A DNA stretch of 64,000 nucleotides from Anas platyrhynchos (lineage: Eukaryota; Chordata; Aves; Anseriformes; Anatidae), in assembly GCF_047663525.1 (NCBI RefSeq), contig NC_092613.1, positions 3,497,501 through 3,561,500 on the forward strand, given 5' to 3'. Shown piece after piece: positions 1 through 11,900 of the stretch (its first letter is position 1; each line of letters starts with the position of its first letter). The position numbers were made by a program, and so were the translations under genes. Below the pieces are notes generated by a model. It worked only from the letters and a program-made list of their open reading frames with translations. It ran no database searches and was not told where the DNA came from.

Positions 1-1247
1 GGCACGAAACCTACCTGGAAGGAGGAGCAGAGGAGGCTGTCAGCAAGGCACGGGAGGGGGGCTACAACCCCAACCCCCCAGTGCTACAGCTCGACCTGAC
101 CCCCTCCTACCAGTGCTGCCCCCCCGCAGACAGCTCCCACACCAAGGATTTGTTGGAGCCCACTGGGGCTGTGGCCCCACCGGGACCCCCAGGCTGGACT
201 GGGGCTGTCGGGGTGCGGGCGGACCCAGGGCCATGGGGTGACAGCCAAGAGATTTGGGTCATTCCCCTCTCCCTGCTATTGCCTGGGAAAGCCTCAAAGA
301 GCCGGGGAGGAGCTGACACGAGGACGAGGAGGGGACACGGGGCAGGACCGGGCAGGAGGCAGGACACAGCTGTCCCTGCTGGCAGCAGCCCCGGCACCCA
401 CACGGTGACATGGGGACATGGTGACACCGGCACGGGGGGGAAGAGCCAGCCCCTGCCTCCGGGAACATCCCTGGGCAGGAGGAGAGCTCTGGGGGGGGGG
501 CACCTGGCACAGACGGGCAGGACGAGGCTCTGGGAGCGGGGGCTGCCGGGGGGGCACCGGGCAGGATGCAGGGCCCTGGCGGCCACCCCAAGGGCAGCGT
601 GGTGAGGATTGCATCAGCCACGGCTCAGCCCCGCAGCGCGGCGGCGCAGGGCACGATGCGGGGTGACGGCCACACGCTGCGGGGTGGCAGCGGGGGGGGC
701 AGCGGGGGGGGTGACAGCGGGGACAGCAGTGGGAGCAGGGGTGGTGGCAGCGGTGCCAGCGGTGGTGGCAGCCGGGGGACGCGCTGGGCGTGATGCAGCA
801 GGGCCGGGCTCAGCCTCCCCCCCCTCCCACCCCCCTGGTAAGGCCGAGCCCCCTCTGCGGCACCGGGGCGGCGGCTGCTGCCCCCCCCCCCCCCCAGCGC
901 CCCCTCCGGTCCCCCCGCAGCCGGACCCGGGGCTCGGTGCCCGCTCCCGGTCCCCACCCGGTGCTATGGGGGGGGGGGTGCCCGGTGCTGCCCGGGCTCG
1001 GGGCGGCTCCGCGGGGAGGGGGCACCGGGACCCCCGCACCAGGGCGCACCCGGGCACTGCGGGACCCCCCCGGGACCCCCCCCCCCCCGAGACCCCCGGC
1101 CCGGGGCATGGGGGGTGGGGTGGGGGGGGCACCCCCGGGGCCAGGCGTGCGGCCGGGGCCGGGCCCCGCAGAGCCGGGGGGGTCCCGGGGATGGCGGGGG
1201 GGTCCCGGGGGGGGGGTCCCGGTCGCGCCCCCCCGCCCCACGTACAC
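1..1247 (-). other. SARS1: SARS1 intron 1 (partial), low-complexity GC-rich
   Basis: This is sequence downstream of the SARS1 exon 1 donor on the minus strand. I see no second SARS1 exon in it, so exon 2 lies left of the window. It holds G- and C-homopolymer tracts and degenerate GGYAGC-type simple repeat near 680-780. The long open frames here run in many frames at once and follow from the lack of A/T-rich stop codons. Confidence 0.6.
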
Positions 1248-1381
1248 CTCCGCCAGGCGCCGTCGGCCCGCACCAGCGCGTCCACCAGCGCCGGGTCCTT
1301 GAAGCGCTTCCGCTGCATCTCCCGCATGGCGCCGGGGTCGCCGCCTTTATCGGCACGGAACAGGTCCAGGTCCAGCACCAT
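1248..1381 (-). CDS. SARS1: Seryl-tRNA synthetase, cytoplasmic, first coding exon (partial gene)
   Basis: SARS1 attaches serine to tRNA-Ser and tRNA-Sec in the cytosol. Only exon 1 is in the window. The start codon is at 1381-1379, and translation begins [16 protein letters not shown] and ends DGAWRR, matching the vertebrate SerRS N terminus (human [16 protein letters not shown], as recalled). This segment starts the N-terminal tRNA-binding arm; the class II catalytic core is outside. The exon is 134 nt and ends in phase 2 at a GTGTAC donor (1247-1242). Upstream, a GC-repeat CpG island carries an NRF1-like TGCGCGTGCGC (1454-1464) next to a GGGGCGGGGCC GC box, as expected for a housekeeping promoter. 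SARS1 lying beside ELAPOR1 in the same orientation is the known human 1p13.3 order. Confidence 0.92.
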
Positions 1382-1560
1382 GGCGGCGGCGGCGGCGGCG
1401 GCGGCCTCGGGGCGGCCTCGGAGCGGCGGCGGCGGCGGCAGCGGCTCCCCCGGTGCGCGTGCGCGGGGCGGGGCCGCGCGGAGACACCGCGAGGGGGCAC
1501 CGGGGGTGGGAGGGGCACCGGGGGGGGGGCGGGGCCGGGAGGGGCACCGGGGGGCGCTGG
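1382..1560 (-). promoter_or_regulatory. SARS1: SARS1 promoter/CpG island
   Basis: CpG-dense sequence directly upstream of the SARS1 start codon. It has a GGC trinucleotide run (about 1382-1405 and 1421-1440), an NRF1-type palindromic TGCGCGTGCGC at 1454-1464, and an adjacent GC box GGGGCGGGGCC. There is no TATA box. The start site is not visible from sequence. Confidence 0.55.
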
Positions 1561-2040
1561 GGGTGCCCGCGGCCCCCCCTGAGCACCCCCTGGCACCCTG
1601 CGGTGTGTCCCGTGGCACCCCAGGGTGCTCCGTGGCTCCCCGCGGCACCCCCCCAATATCCCACGGGCACCTCCCGGCACCCCACAGGACCCTTGTGGGA
1701 CCCTCTGGTGTCTCCCATGGCACCCCCGGGTGCCCCATGACACCCCGCAGCACTGTATGGCACCCCAAGGAACCCGATGGCAACGCGCAGTGTTCCAGGG
1801 GCACCTTCCAGCACCCCACAGGACCCTCGTGGGACCCTAAGGTGGCTCCCATGGCACCCCAAGGTGCTCCATGGCATCCCTTGGCACCCTATAGCATCCC
1901 CACAGCACCCCATGGCACCATATGGCATCCCCATAGGACCCCATGTCACCCTATAGCATCCCCACGGCACCCCATGGCACCATATGGCATCCCCACGGCA
2001 CCCCATGGCACCATATGGCATCCCCACAGCACCCCAGCTT
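1560..2040. repeat. Minisatellite between SARS1 and ELAPOR1, best unit 31 bp
   Basis: The stretch is built from variants of GGCACCCC-ATGGCACC-ATATGGCATCCCCAC. At 1966 and 1997 two copies are identical and 31 bp apart; earlier copies are degenerate. Each unit carries the palindromes CCATGG and CATATG. The array fills most of the gap between the SARS1 promoter and the ELAPOR1 3' end. It creates long spurious open frames on both strands. Confidence 0.85.
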
Positions 2041-2168
2041 TCCCCTGCCCCTCTCCCTCCCCACCCCTGGGTGCCAGGCTGGGCCCCCCGCCCTGTGCCA
2101 GGGCCCCCCCAGCCAGCCCCGCTCCCCCTGCAGCACGGAGTCACCCCCCAGGACTCAGAAACGTCGCC

Positions 2169-2174
2169 TTTATT
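2169..2174 (-). terminator. ELAPOR1: ELAPOR1 polyadenylation signal
   Basis: TTTATT on the plus strand gives AATAAA on the minus strand, about 735 bp past the ELAPOR1 stop codon. The intervening 3' UTR (about 2150-2909) holds CA/CACG-rich low-complexity DNA near 2580-2740 and a degenerate GGCAY pentamer block at 2428-2530. This is the first canonical signal after the stop. Confidence 0.65.
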
Positions 2175-2427
2175 GCACGGCCGGGACATGCGGGGCCTCC
2201 CGGCGCCGCCTAGAAAACGTGGAGATCGCTGTAAAAAGGGGGGGGCTGGAGCCGCGGGGCTGGGGGGCAGCAGCCACCCCCCCGGGGAGACCCACGGGAG
2301 GGACCCAGCAGTGGGGGGGGAACACTGTGCTGGGGGCTGCCAGCATGGGGACACCCACTTTGGGGCAAAACCACCCCAATTGGTGCTTCCCAGGGGGGGC
2401 AAGGCAAAGAGAGGGGAGCGGGGCTGG

Positions 2428-2530
2428 CACGGCATGGCATGAGATGGCATGGCACGGTGTGACATGGCATGACATGGCACAGCGCGGTGTGACAGGGCAC
2501 GACACGGTGTGACACGGTGTGACACGGCAC
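2428..2530. repeat. Degenerate (GGCAY)n pentamer array
   Basis: Alternating GGCATGGCAC / TGACATGGCA words in the ELAPOR1 3' UTR. Similar arrays occur at about 21417-21540, 21880-22045 and 53335-53465 in this window, so the motif recurs at unrelated loci. Confidence 0.75.
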
Positions 2531-2909
2531 AGCCAGCCCCCGCCTGCCTCCCTGCCCCACACTGTGGCTGCAGAGCACGGGGCACACACGCAGGAGCTCG
2601 CACACGCGTGTGCCATGTGCACACAGCCCCATGCACGCACACACCCTGCAGCCCGGCCCACGTGCACCCACACCCACGTGCAAAATCACCTGTGCACGAG
2701 CACACGCCTGCCACACACGTGTGCACCCCCCCCACACGCAGGGGCTGCTCCCGTTGTTCCCGTGCCCAGGGCCGGGTTGGGTCCCCACCCCCTGCATTTG
2801 GCATTTAGTGGGGATTCCCAGGGGACACGGGGGGGGTACAAAAGCGCCCCAGGGCTCCGCGGGTCTGTAAGGCCACGGGGACGGGGGGGTGGGGGCGGGC
2901 ACGGCCCCC

Positions 2910-5900
2910 TCACAGCTCCAGGTCGGTGCTGCCAGACGACGGCTTCAGCGGGACGGAGTCGAAGCCGTCCGGGGTGCGCTGCGGGGAGAAGGGACACTGA
3001 GGCACTGGGAGACCCCCATGCCGGGGACACCGCATCCCTAGGACACCCCGGGACATCCCTAGGACACCCCGGGACATCCCCACTCCCATCCCCTGGGACA
3101 TCCCCACACTCTGGGATCCCCCCTATCTTTGTGATACCCCCATCCCCTGGGACACCCCTGGTCTTTGTGACACCCCCATTCTTGTGGCACCCCACCCCCT
3201 GGGGCATCCCCATCTTTGTGATGCCCCCAGTCTTCATGACACCCCCGTCCCCATGTGGCTCCTGCACCTGCCCCGTGGCCGTGCCCCTCCTGGCGGGCGC
3301 CCACCTTGGAGGTGAAGGCCTTGATCTTGCCCAGCAGCGACTTCTTGCTGGCGAAGATGAGCTCGTCCTCGGCGTCCTCGCCCTCCATGATGGCACAGCT
3401 GTCGGGCGCCGGCAGCTCGCTCTCCTTGGCCGCCGCATTCATCACCAGCTTGGAGTATTTGTACTCCAGCCTGGGGACCCCCGGCCCCCCGTCAGCCCCG
3501 GGAGGTGAGGGGGGGACCTCATGTCCTCCTCCTCCACCCCCTGGAAGCCCCCACTCACTTCTGGTTCTTCTTCCAGAAGTAGGCAGCCAGGGCAGCCAGC
3601 AGCACGGCCACGCACGTCCCCACTGAGACCCCCACCTTCAGCCAGAAATCGGCGCTGCGGCAGCCGCGGACCCTCGGCGGGGGCAGGCGCTGCCCCCCGC
3701 GGCACAGCCGGGGCTCCCGCCACACGTAGGTGGTCCTCTGTGTGTGTGTGTGGGGGGGACACAGGGGGCTCAGCGGAGCGTCCCCGTGTCCCCACAGCCC
3801 CCCACGGCCCCGCGGTGCCCCCGTACCTGCAGGCCACCCTGGCAGGCGCCCACGATGGCGCGGAAGTGGCTGGCGGAGCAGCGCGGGCAGCCCTCGGCCG
3901 TCGCCCACAGCAGGTGGAAGGTGCAGCCGTCACAGGTGCCCTCGGGGCATTTGCTGGGGACACGGGCATCGAGGACATGGGGGTGGCTGTCCCCAAAGCC
4001 GCCCTCTCCAGGGCAGTGCTGTGTCCCCAGCGGTGGCACCCGCCACTACAGCACGGAGGACACGGGGGTGGCTGTCCCCAAAGTGAGGATCCCGAGTGCC
4101 ACCCTCCCTGTGGCACTGCGGTGTGTGAGGACAGGAGCTGGGGGGCTGCAAGGATGCTCCTACCCCCAGCCCGGTCCCCAGCTGTGGCACCCACCCAGGC
4201 ACGGTGGGACACACACACAGGGTATGGGGGTGGCAACTCCCACAGCAAAGTCCCCAAGGACACCACCCTCCCTGTGCACAAGGACCACAGTGCCTGGGGA
4301 CACCTGGGGGGCAGAATTTAGGGCCGGCTCCCCCCTTCCATGCTACCACCTGCGTCCCCAGTGGCGTCACCCACCTGGGCACAGCCAGGCTGCCGGTGCC
4401 TGGCTGCAGCGGGTCGCAGCGCAGGCGGATGGTGGTGGCCCGGCCCCCGCTGCACGACTGCGTCACCTCGCTGGACCTGTGGTGGCACCGGGGGGTGGGG
4501 GGTCAGCAAGGTCCCCGGTCCCCCTCCCACACTCCTGGGGGCTTGGCCCCCTCCCGACCCCACCTGTAGAAGAAGATGATGTCGGGCAGCTCGGGGTTGG
4601 CAGGGGGGAAGAGCTCGGGGGGCGCGGTGATGCCGTCCAGCGTGGGGCTCGTGGTGACACCTGTGATGGCAGCAGGGTGATGCCGTGTCCCTGGTGCCAG
4701 GGGTCCCAGCACCCGTGGGTGCCAAGAGCGCCTGCAGATGCTGAGCGTGCCCGGAGGCTCGCCAGGGGCTGGGACGAGGATCAAGGAGAAAAGGGGGCTC
4801 TATCCGCTCACCCACGACGCGGTCAGCCAGGCTGACGGGCTGCGAGGACACCACCGCCCGGTAGCCCACCACGTCAGAGGGCACCACGATGGCCTGGCAC
4901 ACGTGGGACGTCACCACCCGGCCCGTGCCCCCCTCCTCCGGCAGCCGCGCGTCCGTCACGTTGTCCGTGCACGAGGCCACCTTCCTGCCCTGCCGGCGGG
5001 GCACACGTGTGACACGAGGCGGGGGCACTGCGTGTGCATGTGCGGGCAGGGCTGTGTGTGTGTGTGTGTGTGTGCGTGCACGTTTGGGGTGTGCATTTGC
5101 ATGACCGCGTGCACGTGTGAACGTGCATGCCCGTGTGTATGCATGCTGCCCTGAGTTTGTGCAAGTGAACACGAGCATTTGCACAAGTGTGCTCATGTCC
5201 ACATGCAGGACACACTCACTGGGAGCGTGTGCTTGCATGACCGTGCGTGTACGCACGCGTGTTTGCACAACCACGTGCCTGTGGCCATGTGCGTGCAGGC
5301 GTGCTTGCATGCTTGAACATGAGCACAATTGCATGACTACGCACGTGTTTGCACAGCCGTGCACGTGGCTTTGCATGTGTGTTTGTACAGCTGTGCACAC
5401 ACACGGTGCACACAACTGCCAGCACACATCTGCACGCCCCCACGCACCCACGTGGCTGCATGCCCGCGTGTCCCCCCCTGCCCCATGCCCACCCCCGTGC
5501 GCCTCCAGTGCCGCACTCACGCGGTTGCCGCAGAGGCTGATGTTGAAGTGGTGGAAGTACTTGAGGCCCTTGGAGGTGAAGCTGGGGCCGCTGGCGAACG
5601 CCGTGCTGGTGGCCAGCGCCGAGAAGTCGTAGTGCAGCGTGCGGCCCGGCAGCGCCAGCGAGAAGCTGCAGTTGTTGTAGCAGAGGGAGCGGACCTGGCC
5701 GGGGGGGGCACTCAGGGACCGCTGCGGGGGGCTGGGGTCACCCAGCTGGGGTCCCATCGTGCCACCCAGATGGGATGGCCAGAGGGGCCGGTGTCACCCA
5801 CTTGGGGACATCCAGGGGGGAGTAACAGCCCTGCAGGGCTGGGTACTGCCAGCTATTGGAGCTACTGGGGGCTGAATGGAGAGGGGATGGTGCCCCCCCT

Positions 5901-8900
5901 TGGGGACCTAGGGGGTGGTGCCAGCCACCGGGGGCTGGTGCCAACCATCAGGGGCTGGTGCCAACCATTAGGGGCTGGTGCCACCCCCTTGGGGATGGCC
6001 AGGGGCTGGTGCCCCCCTCTGGTGCCCAGAACATGGCCCATCTGGGATGCCTGGGGTCTGGTGTCACCCCTGGGGATGCCACCCTTGGGGACAGGTGGGG
6101 ACAGTCACCTGGTTGCTGTGGGTGCCGGGGCCACAGGGCTGGCAGGTGGGGGTGCTGCCGGGTGGGTGCCCCTGCAGGTAGGTGCCGGGGGGACAGGGCT
6201 GGCAGGCACCGGTGGCGTGGTCCAGGGCATGCCCAGGGGGGCAGGGGGCGCAGGCCCCCCCTGGCTCGGGGGCGCAGCGTCGGCAGAAGGAGGCCACCCC
6301 GCCCAGCACGTTGGTGATGTTGACGGAGTAGAGCTTGGCCACGTCGCTGGTGTACCGCCGGCCCTGGCACCAGGAGCAGCCGTCAGCATCCCCCGAAGGG
6401 ACACCGCTGTCCCTGTCCCTGTCCCCAGCTCACCGCCTCGTGGTAGGGCGTGCGCTGGAACGCCCAGGTGAAGCTCATAGTGGCGTTCTTCTCCACCACG
6501 TAGGTGTACGACTGCTTCCCCTTGGGCCCCGTCCACGTCTCCACCGGCGTGTTGGTGCGGGAATTGACACCCTGCGGGGACACAGGGGGACGTGGGACAC
6601 CCCGTGGCCTGGCCCCACCACCCCACCGCCACCACTCACCACCATGAAGTAGAGCTCGCAGCTGACGCTGCACATGGTCTCAAACACAAAGGTGATCCTG
6701 GCCACCTCCTTGCTGTCCCCGTCCTCCAGCGCCGGCTGCGGGGGACTGGGGACGCAGGGGACAGTGAGGACCACTGCCCGCCCCACAGCATTGCCACCGT
6801 CCCCGTGGGGACATGCTCACCTGAAGCCAGGCACCACCAGTGTGAGGATCATGAAGTCGTTGTCGGAGGCTCCTGCTGCCGTGTAGATGTAGTCCCCGGC
6901 CACCTCCCAGCCTGCAAGGACGAGGTGACGACTCGGCGAGGTTCCCTGCTGCCCGTGGGGATGGGGAGGGGACGGCGCCCACCAGTACCTGCCATCCCCT
7001 TGTACTCGAAGTTGATGCCACTGAGCACGGTGGTCTCCATGTTGGGGGGCAGCACATTCCACCACTTGTACTCCAGCCCCAGCACCGGCTCGGTGCCAGC
7101 CGGGCAGCGGATGCAGCCTGGGGACACCGGGGACAGCCCTGCAGGGGGGCAGCGCCCACGGCCCCCCCGAGGTGTGAGGGTGCCCGGACACCCCACGGGA
7201 CGGTCCCGGGGACCTCCTTACCTGAGCCGTTGGAGTAGGAGCCGTAGGGACAGGGCTCACAGGCGCTGCTGTTGCTTTTGAAGAAACCCGGGTTGCAGGG
7301 GGGGCACTTGGTTTTCACCCCCGAGGGGGGCAGCTGGGCTGCCTGCGGCAGCTCCTCGTTGCAGATTTTCGGCTCTGCCCACTTGAACATGAGCTGGGTC
7401 TGGGCAGGCAGGGGCACAGGGTGAGCTGGCACCGGGAGGGCGTGGGGGCAGCACGCGGGGACCCTAGGGAGCAGGGCGGGGGGGGCGGTGGGGCTGTACC
7501 TCCCCGTTGGCATCGCAAGCTGTGTGCGTGTAGAAGTAATCCTTGTCCGTGCAGGGCGGCCGCACCTTGCAGGACGCGGAGCCTTGCTCTGCCGGGCGGT
7601 GACAGCGGTGAGGTCCCCAGGGGGCACCCCGGGATGTCCTCCACGTCCCCGCGGGGACATCCCTCGGAGCATCCCCGAGCATCCCGGGGCTGCAGGGGCA
7701 GCGGGGACGGGGACACGCGGCTCTCACCCGCGTAGGTGGCCAGCTCGCAGGGCTGGCAGGCGGTGGCACCTTTGCTGGAGAAGGTGTTGGCGGGGCAGAG
7801 CTGGCAGAAGGAGGAGCCGGCGGCGGCGGCGTAGGTGCCAGGTTTGCAGGGAAAGCACTCGGAGGTGTAGGCGACTCCTGGCAGCACGAAGGTGCTCAGG
7901 GTGGGGTGGGGCACAGCAGGAGCCCCCCCACCCCGTGCCCACCTACCTGTGATCCCGATGTTCCTCACCAGCACGGGCTTGGGGACCTTGGACCAGACGG
8001 AGAAAGCCGTGGTCCTCCAGTAGAGCACGTTGTTGCCGCGGCTCAGCTCCACCTGGGGGGGGAGCGGGGGGATCCCAGTGATGGGGAGGGGCTGGAACCC
8101 ATTGGGGGTCACGGCACCCACCCCTGTCTGCCTCCACCGACCCTCCCCTTTGTGCCCTCAGAGAGCATCTCCCTGTGCTGGGGTGACAAGGGAGCTGTGA
8201 GAGGAGACAGATGACCCCAGGGGGGCTGTGGCGAGGGACCCTTCAGGGGGGGCTGTGACAAGGACCCTGGGTGGGAGCCCTGGGGGGGCTTCCCCAAGGA
8301 GCTGTGCCGTGGATCCCCCTGTGCCACCTCCGTCCCCCTCGCTCACGCTGTGGAACTCCCAGCCCTTCTCCGTGGTCCGCATCCAGCGCGACTCCTCCAC
8401 CGTGGGCTGGCACTGGTCGTTCTGCACCTGCGGGGACAGGGACGGCGTCACGAGGGGGACACCCCCCTGTGAACCCAGGACCCCTGCCCTGCACCCCGCA
8501 CCCACAAAGAACTCGAAGACGATGCTGCTGTCGGGGTAGATGTACTCGAAGGAGACAGTGCCCGACTGCTTCAGGTTGACGGCGTACATGAGGGTGGCCG
8601 TGCACTCGTCCGTGTTGGAGGCGATGTAGTCACCCAGCGGCACCCACGTCGACCTGGGGCAGGTGACACAGAGCAGCACGGGGTGACACGGGCTCTGTCC
8701 CCAGGGCATCTCGAGGTCTGAACCTTGCCGTGGCCAGGATGCTGGGAAAAGGGCAGTGGGGACAGGTGACAGCCCTGGGTGGCCCACGGGAGCAAAACGT
8801 GACCCAGGGCACAGCACACGAAAGCACAGGGATGGAACAGCACAGGGTGCTACTGCTGCACCTGCAGGGTGCTGGGGAGGCAAGGAGTTTAGGGGTGTGC

Positions 8901-11900
8901 TAAAGGGCTGGGGGAAATCCAGGTAGCTCCGGGTGCTGGGGAGAACCCAGGGGACGTCACAGCGTGGTGACAAGGGGACATCCCCCTGCCAGCCCGCCCC
9001 TGGTGCTGCCTCAGCCAAGTGGGCTGAGACGCGGGTGGGCTGCGGGAGGGGGATCCTGCAGCGCCGGGACCGCGGGTGAATAATTAAAGGCTGCTGGAAG
9101 TAGGTTACATTTGCAAGCTGCATCAACGCTGCGGCGCGTGGCAGGCGCAGGCTGCTGGCACGGCGGGGCTCGACGGCTGCCACCGGCACTGATCAAAGGC
9201 CCGCGGTGGAAAACAAAGGCACCGCTCGTGCGGCAGCAGCGGGGAGGGCCCCAGGCACCAGCTCCCTCCGTGACGGGGGCTGCGGATGGGTCCTGCCAGG
9301 GGGCTGCAGCCAGGACAGGGTGGGACGAGGCTGCTGGGATGTCCCCTCCCTGCGACTGGGCTGCTTCAGGGCTGCCAGGGATGGGCAAGGAGGGAGCAGG
9401 GGGGCAATTTTCCGTGCATGGACGTGTCCCAAGCACGCTGCAGCCCCCGGGTGTCGGTACCCGGGCAACAGCGGGGCAGGAAGCCCCCAGAACACGGCCG
9501 GGGCCACTCACGCCGTGCAGTTCTCCACCGTGTCACCGAAGCTGTCGTCGACCTCCAGGTTGGTGGCGACGTTGGCGAAGCCGTGGGGCACCTCGTCCCA
9601 CTCGTCGAAGCGCACGCCAGTGCCCAGCGAGTAGGTGCCCTCGGCACAGGGCTTGCACGACTGCGCCTTCATGTCGAGGAACTCACCTGCCTTGCAGGAG
9701 AAAGCTGCCCGCGTGCAGGGGGGGCATCAGCGTCGCCGCTGCCCCCTCCCACCGGTGCTGCTTTGGTTTCACTGCCCCCAGCTCTGCTTTTCCAGCGGGA
9801 CCCCCCCCCCAGCCCTGTCCTGAGCATCCTGCACAGCCCCCAGCAGGAGGGAGAGCAGCCCTGGACGGGTGACTTTGGCCGTGCCGCTGCCTTACAACGC
9901 GGCAAGTGGCAGCTGGGAAGGGACCCCGGGACAAAACGTGGTGCGGGCCAGGCACAGCCCCCAACCCACCCTCCTCAGAGGGGCTTCTGTCTGCCCCACG
10001 GTATCCCAGGGACGGCCCCGCTGTAACCATCCGTGTGCCGCACCGACGACTCCGTTAATGAGTGTTTATTGCTAAGGAGCAGCTGGATCCTGCCGGCGCC
10101 TTTGAAGGCACCGCGTTGCCACCAGGCTTCTGAGAAGCCGCGTTTCGGCTCGCAGCTGCTCCTCGGGAGGAAGGCTCAGCCTTGTCCCCCCCACCCCCTC
10201 CCCTTTCTGCTCCACTTTTACCCCTGCTGATCATCCAAAGCCCCCCCCGCCGCTCCTGCACCCCAACCTTACAGCACTCGGTGCCCTTGACGGGGTCCGG
10301 CAGCCCGGTGCAGAGTCCCGGTGTGTGCGGCACGGCCACCCTCCACCGCGACCCCGCGCTGTCGCATGCCGTGTACTCGTAGTGGTACTCGGACTGGAAG
10401 AGAGAACGCACAGGAGAGCAGGGACCCCACGGGGCCAGATCACCCCCCCATGTGCCCACCCTGTTGCTCTGAACATTTCATTTCAGCTGCAACGCCCCAA
10501 GCGCACCGGCTCGAGCAGCTCAACCACGCCGGACTCTAGGGACCGTGCACGTGGCGGGCAAGGATGCTGGGGACAGAGGGATGCTGGGGACAGGGTTAGG
10601 CAGGGCGACATCCCCCAGCCCTGATGTCTACCCCACAGGGTGCCAAACCCCCAGAGGGCTGTGGGGACAACCAGGCTGTCCCCAGGGGACGAGCCATCCC
10701 CAGCACAGCGAAGGCACCCGGCACTGCCAACCCTTCTGTGGGCAGCCACGGCACCAGCACCGCTCCGGTGCGGGGACAAGGGACACCTGGTGCCATCACC
10801 GTGCCACCTCTGCAGCACAGACCCCAAGGGCTGGGGGACCCCTGGCCCTGCTCCGGAGGCAGCCGGGCCCTGTTTGCCTTGGCGTGGCCGCGGCACGCGT
10901 TGCTCATTAAACACGCTGCCGGATGCACCGTCCTGCTCGGGAGCCGCCCAGGCTGCAGCCGGGCACCGGGAGAGTGCACAGGGACGGGGGTACAGGGCAG
11001 GGGGGGGACAGGTTGGTAGCACCCCCTGGGTGGATGCACGGGGCTGCTGAAGCGCAGAGCACCCGGCTGCATCCTCCCCATTAGGAAATAAGCCGCCAGC
11101 TGCCTCCCAGCCGGGACTTGCTCAAGGCCAGGAGGAGGCGACGCTGGCAACACGCGGCACATTCAGTCCCCGAGGCCAGGTCCGGCCGCCCGGTGCTCAC
11201 CGTGCCCACGGGCAGCTGGCGGGGGCGAGGCAGCGGCACCGCAGCCCCCCCGGCCCCTCCAGAGCACGGAGCCACAGCTCAGTGCCGGCAGCAGATGCGG
11301 GAGCGTGGCAGGTTTGTGCGAAAACAAAGCTTTGATGTTTTCTACCAGCACGAGGCAGCGGTGGGGGGACGCAGAAGCGCTGGTAGCCCCCAGCCCCCCC
11401 AGATTGGGCATAGAGGAGGTGTCTGTGGTGCTGCAGGGGCCGGTTCTTGGGGACACGGGGGTCCCTATGGCCACGGGCAGGACGGGGGCACCCTCACAGA
11501 GCCCAGAGCAGAGAGCAAGCCCCGAGCATCCAATGTCACACATGCTCGAGGCTCTCTGGGGCTCGCACCTCGGTGTTTTCCTCTCCCCAAACTTTGCACC
11601 CCCCCCCCTCCAGTCTCAGCGCATGGCTGGCAGCGTGAAGCTGTCAACAGCAGCGAGTCGCTCGCCTTCACCCGCTGTGTGCTCATTAAAGCCAACTCCA
11701 TCGACCCAACTCAGCCCCGGGGCGGCTGTTCGGTGCTGAGGACCCCAGGTGCTGCCACGAGCCCTTCCCAGCGAGCGATGCCCAAGCGGCAGGGACAGGC
11801 AAGGGGACAAGGGACAGGGGGCGAGGGCAGAACCTCGCTGGGAGCAGCCCCCCCCGGCGCCAGCACCGGCTGCAGCCCATTGTTTCCAGCTCTGGGCCGT

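Noticed and set aside
1347-2804. 485-codon minus-strand frame between SARS1 and ELAPOR1
   Set aside because: It runs through the 31-bp minisatellite and the ELAPOR1 3' UTR and has no family resemblance.
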